This document shows, in pieces, positions 53,657 to 61,917 of a DNA stretch of 64,000 nucleotides (positions are counted from its first letter, which is position 1; every line of letters starts with the position of its first letter). The notes beneath the pieces were generated by a model. That model was not told the DNA's origin, did no database searches, and saw only the letters and a program-made list of their open reading frames with translations. Origin of the DNA: an uncultured Eisenbergiella sp. (GTDB lineage: Bacteria; Bacillota; Clostridia; Lachnospirales; Lachnospiraceae); NCBI GenBank assembly GCA_947598825.1, contig CANQFM010000002.1:1-64000 (forward strand). Reading direction: 5' to 3'. The position numbers were made by a program, and so were the translations under genes.

Positions 53657-54574
53657 GTGAGGATAATTCTTACCGGGCCTACCGGCGTGATCGGAACTGC
53701 GCTGATCAGGCAATGTATTAAAAACAGGATAGAGGTCCTTGCCATATGCCGTCGGAATTGTGCGCGCAGCCACAGGATCCCCCAGTCTGCCCTGGTAAAG
53801 ATCCTGGAACTGAATCTGGAGGAATACGCCAGGTACGTCCCGGAGGGATCGGAGGGCGGTTATGACGTTTTCTATCATTTCGCCTGGGAAGGGACGGATA
53901 AGGAGGCGCGAAACGACGTCCGGATGCAGGAACGGAATATCCGGTACGCCCTGGACGCCGTGCGGTTGGCCGACAGGTTTGGGTGTCATACTTTCATAGG
54001 CGCAGGCTCTCAGGCGGAGTACGGACGGGTAGAAGGGAAACTGTCGGCACGGACGGAAACGGTTCCGGAAAACGGATATGGCATGGCCAAGCTGTGCGCC
54101 GGGCAGATGACGGGGCTTTTATGCCAAAGCCTGGGAATGAAGCACATTTGGGCGAGGATATTAAGCGTATACGGCCCCTGCGACGGGGAAGCTACGATGC
54201 TCATTTCCTCTATCAGAAAACTGCTGCGGGGAGAGACGCCTCAATTTACCAAAGCGGAGCAGCAGTGGGATTTTCTGTATTGCGACGATGCCGCCAGGGC
54301 ATTGCTTTTGCTGGGAGAAAAAGGGAAAAATGGGAAGGTATACTGTATCGGGAGCGGCAGGACAAGAGCGTTGGCGGATTATATCAAATGTATGCGGGAC
54401 GCCGTTTCCGCAGATCTGGATATCGGGATCGGCGCGCTGCCGTATGCGTCAAAACAGGTCATGTATCTGTGCGCCGATATTTCGGAATTGAAGGAAGATA
54501 CCGGCTTTAGCCCCAGGGTCCCGTTCGAGGAAGGGATCAAAAGGACTGTGGCGTGGTGCAGGGAGAATCGATAG
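53657..54574 (+). CDS. NAD-dependent CDP-sugar reductase/epimerase
   Basis: This extended SDR of 305 residues has ILTGPTGVIGTALI, FIGAGSQAEYGRV, the NGYGMAKL Tyr/Lys pair and RILSVYGPCDGEATM. Next to rfbH-rfbF it is a good candidate for the C4 ketoreductase (as in paratose or abequose synthase), or for the YerF-type reductase acting after two-carbon addition. GTG at 53657 follows GAGGTGATCC. Substrate is inference from context. Confidence 0.83.
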   Translation: MRIILTGPTGVIGTALIRQCIKNRIEVLAICRRNCARSHRIPQSALVKILELNLEEYARYVPEGSEGGYDVFYHFAWEGTDKEARNDVRMQERNIRYALDAVRLADRFGCHTFIGAGSQAEYGRVEGKLSARTETVPENGYGMAKLCAGQMTGLLCQSLGMKHIWARILSVYGPCDGEATMLISSIRKLLRGETPQFTKAEQQWDFLYCDDAARALLLLGEKGKNGKVYCIGSGRTRALADYIKCMRDAVSADLDIGIGALPYASKQVMYLCADISELKEDTGFSPRVPFEEGIKRTVAWCRENR

Positions 54575-55528
54575 ATGGCAAAGATCAGTATTTTGATACC
54601 GTGTTATAATGAAGAAAAGAATGTGAAGCCGATCAGCGAGGCGATCGTATCCCTTTTTGCGTCCCAACTGCCGGAGTATGACTATGAACTGATTTTCATC
54701 GATAATGATTCCAGAGATGGGACAAGGCCTCTGCTGCGGGAGATCTGCGCTAAGAATCCCAGGATCAAAGCAATTTTCAACGCCAAAAATTTCGGACAGT
54801 TCAATTCCCCGTTTTATGGCCTGCTCCAGACCAGCGGGGACTGCGCGATCTGTCTGGCCTGCGATTTCCAGGATCCGATCGAACTGATCCCCCAGTATAT
54901 CCGGGAATGGGAGAACGGATACAAGATCGTAATCGGGATTAAGACCAGCAGCCGGGAAAATCCGCTGATGTACCATCTGCGTGGGTTGTATTATAAATTT
55001 GTCAGGAAATTTTCCGACGTGGATCAGATCGAGCATTTCACAGGTTTCGGACTGTATGACAGGACGTTTCTCGAAGTGCTGCGGGATCTTAAGGATCCGA
55101 CGCCTTTTTTGCGGGGGATCGTGGCGGAACTGGGATTTAAGAGAAAAGAGATCCCCTATGACCAGCCAAAGCGCAGGGCCGGGAAAACCCATAACAATTT
55201 TTATTCCCTGTATGATGCCGCCATGCTGAGCATCACCTCCTATACGAAGATCGGGCTGAGGCTGTGTACTTTTCTGGGACTCATCTGCGGTACGTTCAGC
55301 GCCCTGATCGGCAGCGCGTACCTGATCCTGAAACTGATCAGGTGGGACCAGTTTGCGGCAGGTATGGCGCCGGTGCTGATCGGTATGTTTTTCCTGGGCG
55401 CGCTGCAGCTTTTTTTTATCGGGTTTATCGGGGAATATATCCTCAGCATCAACCAGCGCGTGATGAACAGGCCGTTGGTGATCGAGGAAGAACGGATCAA
55501 CTTTGAAGAGGACGATGGGACGAAATAA
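54575..55528 (+). CDS. Polyprenyl-phosphate glycosyltransferase (GT2, GtrB-like)
   Basis: The 317-residue protein has a GT2 domain (ISILIPCYNEEKNV, FIDNDSRDGT, CDFQDP) and two C-terminal membrane helices (about 232-260 and 268-292). This architecture fits enzymes that load a sugar on undecaprenyl phosphate for GT-C transferases on the outer face. A GT-C-like gene lies downstream at 57435. It abuts the reductase stop. Confidence 0.88.
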   Translation: MAKISILIPCYNEEKNVKPISEAIVSLFASQLPEYDYELIFIDNDSRDGTRPLLREICAKNPRIKAIFNAKNFGQFNSPFYGLLQTSGDCAICLACDFQDPIELIPQYIREWENGYKIVIGIKTSSRENPLMYHLRGLYYKFVRKFSDVDQIEHFTGFGLYDRTFLEVLRDLKDPTPFLRGIVAELGFKRKEIPYDQPKRRAGKTHNNFYSLYDAAMLSITSYTKIGLRLCTFLGLICGTFSALIGSAYLILKLIRWDQFAAGMAPVLIGMFFLGALQLFFIGFIGEYILSINQRVMNRPLVIEEERINFEEDDGTK

Positions 55529-55564
55529 AGATCCGTATTGGCCGGGATGGCCAAAGGGGGATAT

Positions 55565-57406
55565 ATGCGTCAGCGACTTGCGGATTACATTGCGGATTTT
55601 CTTGTGGGCCATGGGGTGACGGATGTTTTTTCCGTGGTAGGCGGCGGCGCCATGCATTTAAACGACGCCTTTGGCCATCATCCGGGCCTGAAGGTCACTT
55701 ATAATCACCATGAGCAGGCCTGCGCGATGGCGGCGGAGGCCTATGCCAGGCTCGATAACCGGATCGCGGCGGTATGCGTGACCACGGGCCCCGGAGGAAC
55801 CAACGCCATAACGGGCGTATTGGGCGGATGGCTGGATTCCATTCCGATGTTCGTGATCTCCGGGCAGGTGCGCTACGACACGACCGCCCGGTATGCCATG
55901 CGGTTTACGGACGGGCTGCCGCTGCGCGCGGTAGGGGATCAGGAATACGATATCGTAAAATCCGTGGAGCCGATGACCAAATATGCGGTCATGATAGAAG
56001 CGCCGGAACAGATCCGTTACGCATTGGAAAAGGGCTGGTATATGGCGACCACCGGACGGCCGGGGCCGGTCTGGATCGATGTGCCAGTCAATTTTCAGGG
56101 AAGCGAGATCGAAACGCAGGATCTGGCCGGATATGTGCCGGATTGCAGGGATGCGCAGCTCCCGCCTCCTCTGGATGACGCTGTGGCCCGTGCTGTCCTG
56201 GGGGAGATCTCCAGGGCCAAAAGGCCGGTCATCTACGCGGGAGGGGGCATCCGTTTATCGGGAGGCTTTCCTGTTTTTCGCAGGGTGATCGAAAAGCTGA
56301 ACGTTCCGGTCGTCACCTATTGGAATTCCATAGATCTGATAGAAAATGAGCATCCGCTGTATGTGGGGCGCGGGGGGAATATGGGGGACCGCGCCGGCAA
56401 TTTTGCAGTCCAGAATGCGGATCTGATCCTGGCGATCGGAACCCGCATTTCGATTCGTCAGACGGGCTATAGCTTTGACACCTGGGCGCGGGCCGCCCGG
56501 GTGATCATGGTCGACATAGACCGGGCGGAAATGAAAAAGCCTACGATCCATGTGGATATGCCGGTCTGGGCGGATGCGAAGGACTTTCTGGAGAAGCTGG
56601 ATACCGATTTACCTCAAGGGCGCAGGCTGTTCTCCGATGAAATATGGCTGGAAGCCTGCCGGGATTGGAAAGCCCGGTATCCCGTCACCCTGCCCAAACA
56701 CTGGGAAACGGGAACAGATCATGTGAATGTGTACGCTTTTATCCGTTATCTGAGCGAACAACTCCCCCCAAAGAGTCTGACGGCGGTTTCCAACGGCGCC
56801 TGCTGCGTGGTGGGGCATCAGAATTATGTAATCAAAACGGGCGCCCGTTTTATCATCAACAGCGCGGTCGCCAGTATGGGTTACGGGCTGCCGGCGTCGA
56901 TCGGCCTGTGCCTGGCAGGGGGCAGACGGGATACGATCTGCCTGGAGGGCGACGGTTCTATTATGATGAATCTGCAGGAACTCCAGACGATCGTGAGCAA
57001 CCGGCTGCCGATTAAGGTATTTTTGATCAACAACAGCGGGTATCATTCTATCCGGATCACCCAGAATAATCTGTTTGCGGGACACAGCAAGGTGGGGGTC
57101 GGGCCGGAATCGGGGGATCTGGGGTTCCCGGATTATCACAGGATCGCGGATGCGTTTGGCTTTCCGTATTATGCGGCCCATTCCAATGAAGAAATGAAAC
57201 GGGTAATCCGGGAGGCGGTTGCCTGTCCGGGGTTCGTATTTTGCGAGATCTTTACAGATACAGAGCAGGTCTGGGAACCGAAGAGCAGCGCAAAAAGGCT
57301 GAAGGACGGTTCTCTGGTCAGCCCTCCCCTGGAGGATCTGGCGCCTTTTCTGCCGCGGGAAGAACTGCAGAAGAATATGTTCATTCCGCCGCTGCCGGAG
57401 GGATGA
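55565..57406 (+). CDS. Thiamine-diphosphate enzyme, YerE/acetolactate-synthase-like
   Basis: The 613-residue protein has the three domains of acetohydroxyacid-synthase-type enzymes. Catalytic Glu50 is in NHHEQACAMAAEAYAR. A middle domain runs from about 200 to 340. The thiamine-binding motif GDGS...NN (about 462-491) is in the C-terminal domain. In the CDP-3,6-dideoxyhexose setting it best fits YerE, which adds a two-carbon unit from pyruvate to C4 of CDP-3,6-dideoxy-4-ketohexose on the way to yersiniose. The absence of any ilv or leu gene argues against valine synthesis. ATG at 55565 follows AAAGGGGG. YerE function is inference. Confidence 0.85.
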   Translation: MRQRLADYIADFLVGHGVTDVFSVVGGGAMHLNDAFGHHPGLKVTYNHHEQACAMAAEAYARLDNRIAAVCVTTGPGGTNAITGVLGGWLDSIPMFVISGQVRYDTTARYAMRFTDGLPLRAVGDQEYDIVKSVEPMTKYAVMIEAPEQIRYALEKGWYMATTGRPGPVWIDVPVNFQGSEIETQDLAGYVPDCRDAQLPPPLDDAVARAVLGEISRAKRPVIYAGGGIRLSGGFPVFRRVIEKLNVPVVTYWNSIDLIENEHPLYVGRGGNMGDRAGNFAVQNADLILAIGTRISIRQTGYSFDTWARAARVIMVDIDRAEMKKPTIHVDMPVWADAKDFLEKLDTDLPQGRRLFSDEIWLEACRDWKARYPVTLPKHWETGTDHVNVYAFIRYLSEQLPPKSLTAVSNGACCVVGHQNYVIKTGARFIINSAVASMGYGLPASIGLCLAGGRRDTICLEGDGSIMMNLQELQTIVSNRLPIKVFLINNSGYHSIRITQNNLFAGHSKVGVGPESGDLGFPDYHRIADAFGFPYYAAHSNEEMKRVIREAVACPGFVFCEIFTDTEQVWEPKSSAKRLKDGSLVSPPLEDLAPFLPREELQKNMFIPPLPEG

Positions 57407-57434
57407 ACCGGCGGAACATGTTGCGAAAGGAAAC

Positions 57435-59276
57435 TTGAGAGTGAAAGCTGTGCCAGGACAAAAAGCTGTGATAAAAGAGATTCTGACGGTACTGACAGTA
57501 TGCGCTCTTTTTCTGTCCGCGGCCTGCATCGGAAGATATGAGATCGCCGCCGGACATGCGTTTGTTTTTGTGGCAGTCGCCCTGGCGGATCTTTTTCTGG
57601 TGGGATATTGGATCGGCGTTTTTTTTCGTTGGATGAGAAATGGGGGCATTTTAAGGATTCCTGAAAATAAGGGAATCCTTATTGCGATGCTGTTCACTTT
57701 CTTATCAAGGCTTACCCAATTGACCGATATGCCCCTTTGGGATTCCCTGGTCTATTATAAGCAGTTAATGGAGGCGTGTCAGAACTTCGATTTTACGGTG
57801 GCGGGGATGATGCGGTTCGCGTTGGCTGATCATCCCTCTGTCGGCTATGCGGGGATCACCGCGATCGGGGAATTTTTATTTCCGGGGAAATATATCGGGG
57901 TTATCCTGGTCTGGATGATCGTTACCGTGATGACGGCGGGATGCCTGTACCGGATCATGGAAAAGGCGGTGCCGCATCGTTCCTGGAGATATTATACGAT
58001 ATCGACCTGTATGGTGATGAGTACGCCTCTGGTATTGGGCACTTTTTCCTACTATAGCCCCGACGCGGGTATCGTTTGTTTTTTTGTGTTTGTCCTGTAC
58101 TGCTATCTCTATAAAAAGAATATCCTGATGCTGTTTTCCATGCTTTTACTGATCCTGTCAAAAGAGATAGGAAGCGTGGCGCTGGCGGGATTCTGTATCG
58201 GGCTGTTTTTCGGCCAGGTCCTGGTGGGACAAAAAAGGCGCAGATGGGAAAGGTTTGCCGCCCTTTTCAGAAATCCGGTGGTGATCTGCGGCCTATTGAC
58301 CTTCGTGGCCCTGGGGATTTTTTTGCTGGTTTTTCTCGCCGGCGGCGGGGAGATCTGGAGTGTTGGTCAGGAAACCTGGTATTCGGGATTTGGGTATGAT
58401 CCCGATTTCATTTTGAAAAACTGCCGGCAATTTTTCGTTTTAAATTTTAACTGGCTGATCCTGGGGGGGAATCTTGCCGGTATAGGGCTGCTCTGGGTCA
58501 GGGGCATTGTTGTAAAAGGGAAACCGGTAAACGTGGCGGCGAAGCGCCTTTTATTCATTTTGTCGGCGACGTCGGCGTCGCTGATGTTTTTTTACTCCGT
58601 TTATCTGACCTATATCATTCCCCGATACCATGTTTTGATCGATTTCCTAAATGTCATGATCCTGGCGATATGCTGGGGGGCCATGGTGCAAAAAGGAAGC
58701 ATCCGATATAACGCAGTCAGGGATCTGTTCTTCCTGACTGTGGGGATCGTTCTGCTGACGGAGGCCTATATCCCTGTCGATCCCGTTTCCATAGCCGTTT
58801 GTTCCCGAAAAGGGGAAGGAAAATATCATTATATCGCATATCCTACAGATGAATGCATTTACAATCATCAGTTTAATTACCTTAACAAGGCGATCGACCT
58901 GATATTAAGGGATGTCGGTTATCATGAAGGGATGGATGTCCTTACCTATGACATAGACGTTCATTATGGCGTCATCCAGTCGGGCAATTATTATTGGGAT
59001 ACGGCAGAGGGAAAAAGGGTATTGCTCCCGAATGAAAATACGATAGAAATAAGGGGTGTCCTGCAGAATTGGCTGAGAGACGGATCGTTTTCTCCAACGG
59101 GGCTGGGACAGGAGGCGGTCTATATTTCTCCCGGACAATATAGGCTTGCTGAGCAATATGAGGAAAAATTTCTGGCAGACTATCAATATACGATCCGTTA
59201 TAAAGGCGTTGTGAAGATACCTTTTTGCGGCGAAGTCAAATTTATCGTGTGTGACCGGCCGTCGGGAGAGGAATAG
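57435..59276 (+). CDS. GT-C-type membrane glycosyltransferase (GT39-like)
   Basis: The 613-residue protein has about eleven spans in the first 440 residues and a soluble C-terminal domain. The first outer loop has DMPLWDSLVYY, an acidic motif of the kind used by GT-C enzymes with polyprenyl-phosphate sugars. The GtrB-like gene at 54575 could supply that donor. TTG at 57435 is used because GAAAGGAAAC directly precedes it; GTG at 57441 is possible. The family is not certain. Confidence 0.72.
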   Translation: MRVKAVPGQKAVIKEILTVLTVCALFLSAACIGRYEIAAGHAFVFVAVALADLFLVGYWIGVFFRWMRNGGILRIPENKGILIAMLFTFLSRLTQLTDMPLWDSLVYYKQLMEACQNFDFTVAGMMRFALADHPSVGYAGITAIGEFLFPGKYIGVILVWMIVTVMTAGCLYRIMEKAVPHRSWRYYTISTCMVMSTPLVLGTFSYYSPDAGIVCFFVFVLYCYLYKKNILMLFSMLLLILSKEIGSVALAGFCIGLFFGQVLVGQKRRRWERFAALFRNPVVICGLLTFVALGIFLLVFLAGGGEIWSVGQETWYSGFGYDPDFILKNCRQFFVLNFNWLILGGNLAGIGLLWVRGIVVKGKPVNVAAKRLLFILSATSASLMFFYSVYLTYIIPRYHVLIDFLNVMILAICWGAMVQKGSIRYNAVRDLFFLTVGIVLLTEAYIPVDPVSIAVCSRKGEGKYHYIAYPTDECIYNHQFNYLNKAIDLILRDVGYHEGMDVLTYDIDVHYGVIQSGNYYWDTAEGKRVLLPNENTIEIRGVLQNWLRDGSFSPTGLGQEAVYISPGQYRLAEQYEEKFLADYQYTIRYKGVVKIPFCGEVKFIVCDRPSGEE

Positions 59277-59279
59277 GGG

Positions 59280-59810
59280 ATGGAAAGGAAGAAAGCGGTT
59301 GTACAGTGTTTCATTATCGTGATCCTATTAGCGCTGGCGGCTCTCCTGCCCGTTTTCTTTACACGGCGGGTTGAGACGGTACATGAATATGTGATGAGCA
59401 GTACGGATAAGAATTATGTATTCCAGGAATTGGGGGAGACTGGGATCATACAGGAATTTGTCCCGGAATATGATGATCTGGAGGCGGTCGAACTGGTCCT
59501 GATCCTGCTGGATTCTATAACGGAGGGGAATATCCGTATCCAGATAGAGGATCCCGATGGGAAGATCGTCTGTGACAAAGAATTTCGGCCTTCCGATATC
59601 ATCGCCGGGGAATTTAACCTGTTTTCGCTGAATGCGCCGCTTTGCAAGGGAAAGGTGCATAGGCTGCATTTAAGCTTTGACGGTACAGCGGAGGGATCGC
59701 CGAGCGCCCTGATTTCGCATAAAGAGCAAAATTTAAGGGAGACAGGGGATATGTATCTTGGAACAGAGTTGTCGGAATTTAATCTGGCGGTTACCTATCA
59801 TTACCGCTGA
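59280..59810 (+). CDS. Membrane-anchored beta-rich extracytoplasmic protein
   Basis: The 176-residue protein has one N-terminal span (about 8-27) and a domain with alternating beta-strands (VELVLILLDS, NIRIQIEDPDG, HRLHLSFDG, FNLAVTYHY). This could be a jelly-roll or carbohydrate-binding-like fold. It follows the GT-C gene by only three bases, so the two may work together at the outer membrane face. No family recognised. Confidence 0.65.
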   Translation: MERKKAVVQCFIIVILLALAALLPVFFTRRVETVHEYVMSSTDKNYVFQELGETGIIQEFVPEYDDLEAVELVLILLDSITEGNIRIQIEDPDGKIVCDKEFRPSDIIAGEFNLFSLNAPLCKGKVHRLHLSFDGTAEGSPSALISHKEQNLRETGDMYLGTELSEFNLAVTYHYR

Positions 59811-59878
59811 CTGTGGGACACTGTCTGGAGGAATCGCCGGAAAGTGGGCGCTTTTTCCCATTTGCATGATCAGAGGGA

Positions 59879-59907
59879 TTGAGATATTGATAAAAATTGG
59901 ATATAAT
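59879..59907 (+). promoter_or_regulatory. Internal promoter before the GT26-GT4 gene
   Basis: TTGAGA (59879-59884), 17 bases, TATAAT (59902-59907), in a 145-base AT-rich gap, 49 bases before the start at 59956. Confidence 0.7.
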
Positions 59908-59955
59908 GAAAAAGGAAAATCAGTCGACTGAACAGAAGAGAGAGTTTTTGCGCGA

Positions 59956-61869
59956 ATGGTTGAATTGACATATACGGATATCTTAAAAACGAAAATCAAC
60001 GTCATCACGATGCAGGACGCAGTCGCTTTCCTGGACGAAAACCTGGAAACGCTGCGGGGCAAATATGTCTGCATTTCCAATGTCCATACAACGGTAATGG
60101 CATATCGCGACGAGGCGTATCGGCGGGTCCAGAATCGCAGCGCCTTGAATTTGCCGGATGGGAAACCGCTGTCTCTGGTACAGAGATGGCGCGGACTGGC
60201 CGGCGTAGGCAGGGTGCCGGGACCGGATCTGATGCCGGAGATCTTTAAAATGTCGGAAACGAAAGGGTACCGGCATTATTTTTACGGAAGTACGCCGGAA
60301 ACGATCGAGGCTCTGGGCAGACAGCTTCGGAAGAATTTCCCCGGGATGAAGATCGCAGGGATGTATTCGCCGCCTTTTCGGCCGCTGACGCCCGAAGAGG
60401 ATGAGCGGGTCATTGCGATGATCAATGAAACCAGGCCGGACTTTATCTGGGTCGGGCTGGGCGCGCCCAAGCAGGAGATCTGGATGGCGGATCACGAGGA
60501 CAAGCTGTGCGGCGTCATGCTGGGAGTGGGCGCGGGCTTTGATTTCCACGCGGGGACTGTCAAGCGCGCCCCCATGTGGATGCAGGAGATCTGCATGGAA
60601 TGGGTCTGGCGCATGATGCAGGATCCCCGGCGGCTGCTGCCGAGATATCTGGATACCAATATTTCCTTTTTATATTATCTGATAAAGGAGCGCCGCAAAA
60701 GACGCCGCAGGCGGAAGGCGAAACCTGCGCGGGGCCTCAAGATCGCCATGATCGGGCATAAACGGGTTCCCTCCAGGGAAGGCGGTATTGAGATCGTTGT
60801 GGGCGAGCTGGCGACCCGCATGGTGGCGCTGGGGCATCAGGTAGATCTTTATAACCGTTCCGGCTATCATGTGTCGGGAAAAGAATTTGACAGAAAACGG
60901 GGACAGGCCTATAAGGGGGCACGCCTGTTCACGATCCCTACTTTTTCCTGCAGCCAGCTCAACGCGATCGTATACGCGTTTCTGGCGGCCATCGTGGCGA
61001 CGGGAAAAGCGGTCGCAGGGAAATACGATGTGCTGCATTTCCATGCGGAAGGCCCCTGTATCATGCTTTGGCTGCCGAAGCTGTTCGGGGTGCATACGGT
61101 GGCTACGATCCACGGCCTGGACTGGCAGCGTTCCAAATGGGGCAATTTTGCGTCCCGCGTACTCAAGCGCGGAGAAAAGACAGCCGTACGCTGTGCGGAT
61201 GATATTATCGTCCTTTCTAAGAGCGTACAGGATTATTTTGCCAAGGAATATGGAAGAAAGACGGTGTTTATCCCAAACGGGATCACCTCTCCGGCCCGTC
61301 GGGAGGCCAAACGGATCACGGAGAAATTCGGCCTGGAACAAGACGGTTATATTTTATTTTTGGCCAGGCTCGTGCCGGAAAAGGGAGTGCATTATCTGCT
61401 CGACGCCTTCCGGCAGATAAAGACGGAGAAGAAACTCGTCATTGCGGGAGGCGCCAGCCAGAGTCCCGAATATCAGGAGCGGATCGAAAAAAGCGCCGCC
61501 CTGGATCCCAGAGTCGTCATGACGGGATTCGTTCAGGACGGGATCCTGGAGGAACTCTACAGCAACGCCTGGTTATATGTATTGCCCAGCGATGTGGAAG
61601 GCATGGCCATGGGTCTTCTGGAGGCGATGAGTTACGGGAATTGCTGTCTTGTGAGCGATATCCCGGAAAATGTGGAAGTGATCCGGGAGCATGCCTTTAC
61701 GTTTGCAAAGGGCAGCGTTTCGGATCTGAAGGAGAAACTGGAGTATCTGCTGGCGCATCCGGATGAGGTGACGCGGCTGAAAAAAGACAGCAGTTCTTAT
61801 ATCTGTCAGAAATACGATTGGGATAACGTGGTGGAAAAAACGCTGGAGTTATACAGAAAACACGCATAA
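59956..61869 (+). CDS. Fused GT26 (WecG/TagA/CpsF)-GT4 bifunctional glycosyltransferase
   Basis: Residues about 1-240 form a complete WecG/TagA-type transferase: ISNVHTTVMAYRD, LNLPDGKPLSLVQRWRG, VGLGAPKQEIWMADH, GVGAGFDFHAGTVKRAP. A basic linker (about 245-262, KERRKRRRRRK) leads to a complete GT4 domain (about 263-637). That domain begins IAMIGHKRVPSREGGIE and carries the donor-binding motif in DVEGMAMGLLEAMSYG. Each half matches the length of a stand-alone enzyme. Two successive sugar additions by one protein are implied. It has its own promoter. Confidence 0.9.
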   Translation: MVELTYTDILKTKINVITMQDAVAFLDENLETLRGKYVCISNVHTTVMAYRDEAYRRVQNRSALNLPDGKPLSLVQRWRGLAGVGRVPGPDLMPEIFKMSETKGYRHYFYGSTPETIEALGRQLRKNFPGMKIAGMYSPPFRPLTPEEDERVIAMINETRPDFIWVGLGAPKQEIWMADHEDKLCGVMLGVGAGFDFHAGTVKRAPMWMQEICMEWVWRMMQDPRRLLPRYLDTNISFLYYLIKERRKRRRRRKAKPARGLKIAMIGHKRVPSREGGIEIVVGELATRMVALGHQVDLYNRSGYHVSGKEFDRKRGQAYKGARLFTIPTFSCSQLNAIVYAFLAAIVATGKAVAGKYDVLHFHAEGPCIMLWLPKLFGVHTVATIHGLDWQRSKWGNFASRVLKRGEKTAVRCADDIIVLSKSVQDYFAKEYGRKTVFIPNGITSPARREAKRITEKFGLEQDGYILFLARLVPEKGVHYLLDAFRQIKTEKKLVIAGGASQSPEYQERIEKSAALDPRVVMTGFVQDGILEELYSNAWLYVLPSDVEGMAMGLLEAMSYGNCCLVSDIPENVEVIREHAFTFAKGSVSDLKEKLEYLLAHPDEVTRLKKDSSSYICQKYDWDNVVEKTLELYRKHA

Positions 61870-61917
61870 GCGCGGCGATGGGACAGGGGCTGCGCCGTCG
61901 TGCGAAAGGATATCGCT

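Noticed and set aside
55565..57406. Acetolactate synthase large subunit for valine synthesis
   Set aside because: No ilvN, ilvC, ilvD or leu genes are near and the gene sits in a CDP-dideoxyhexose and glycosyltransferase run; a YerE-like role fits better.
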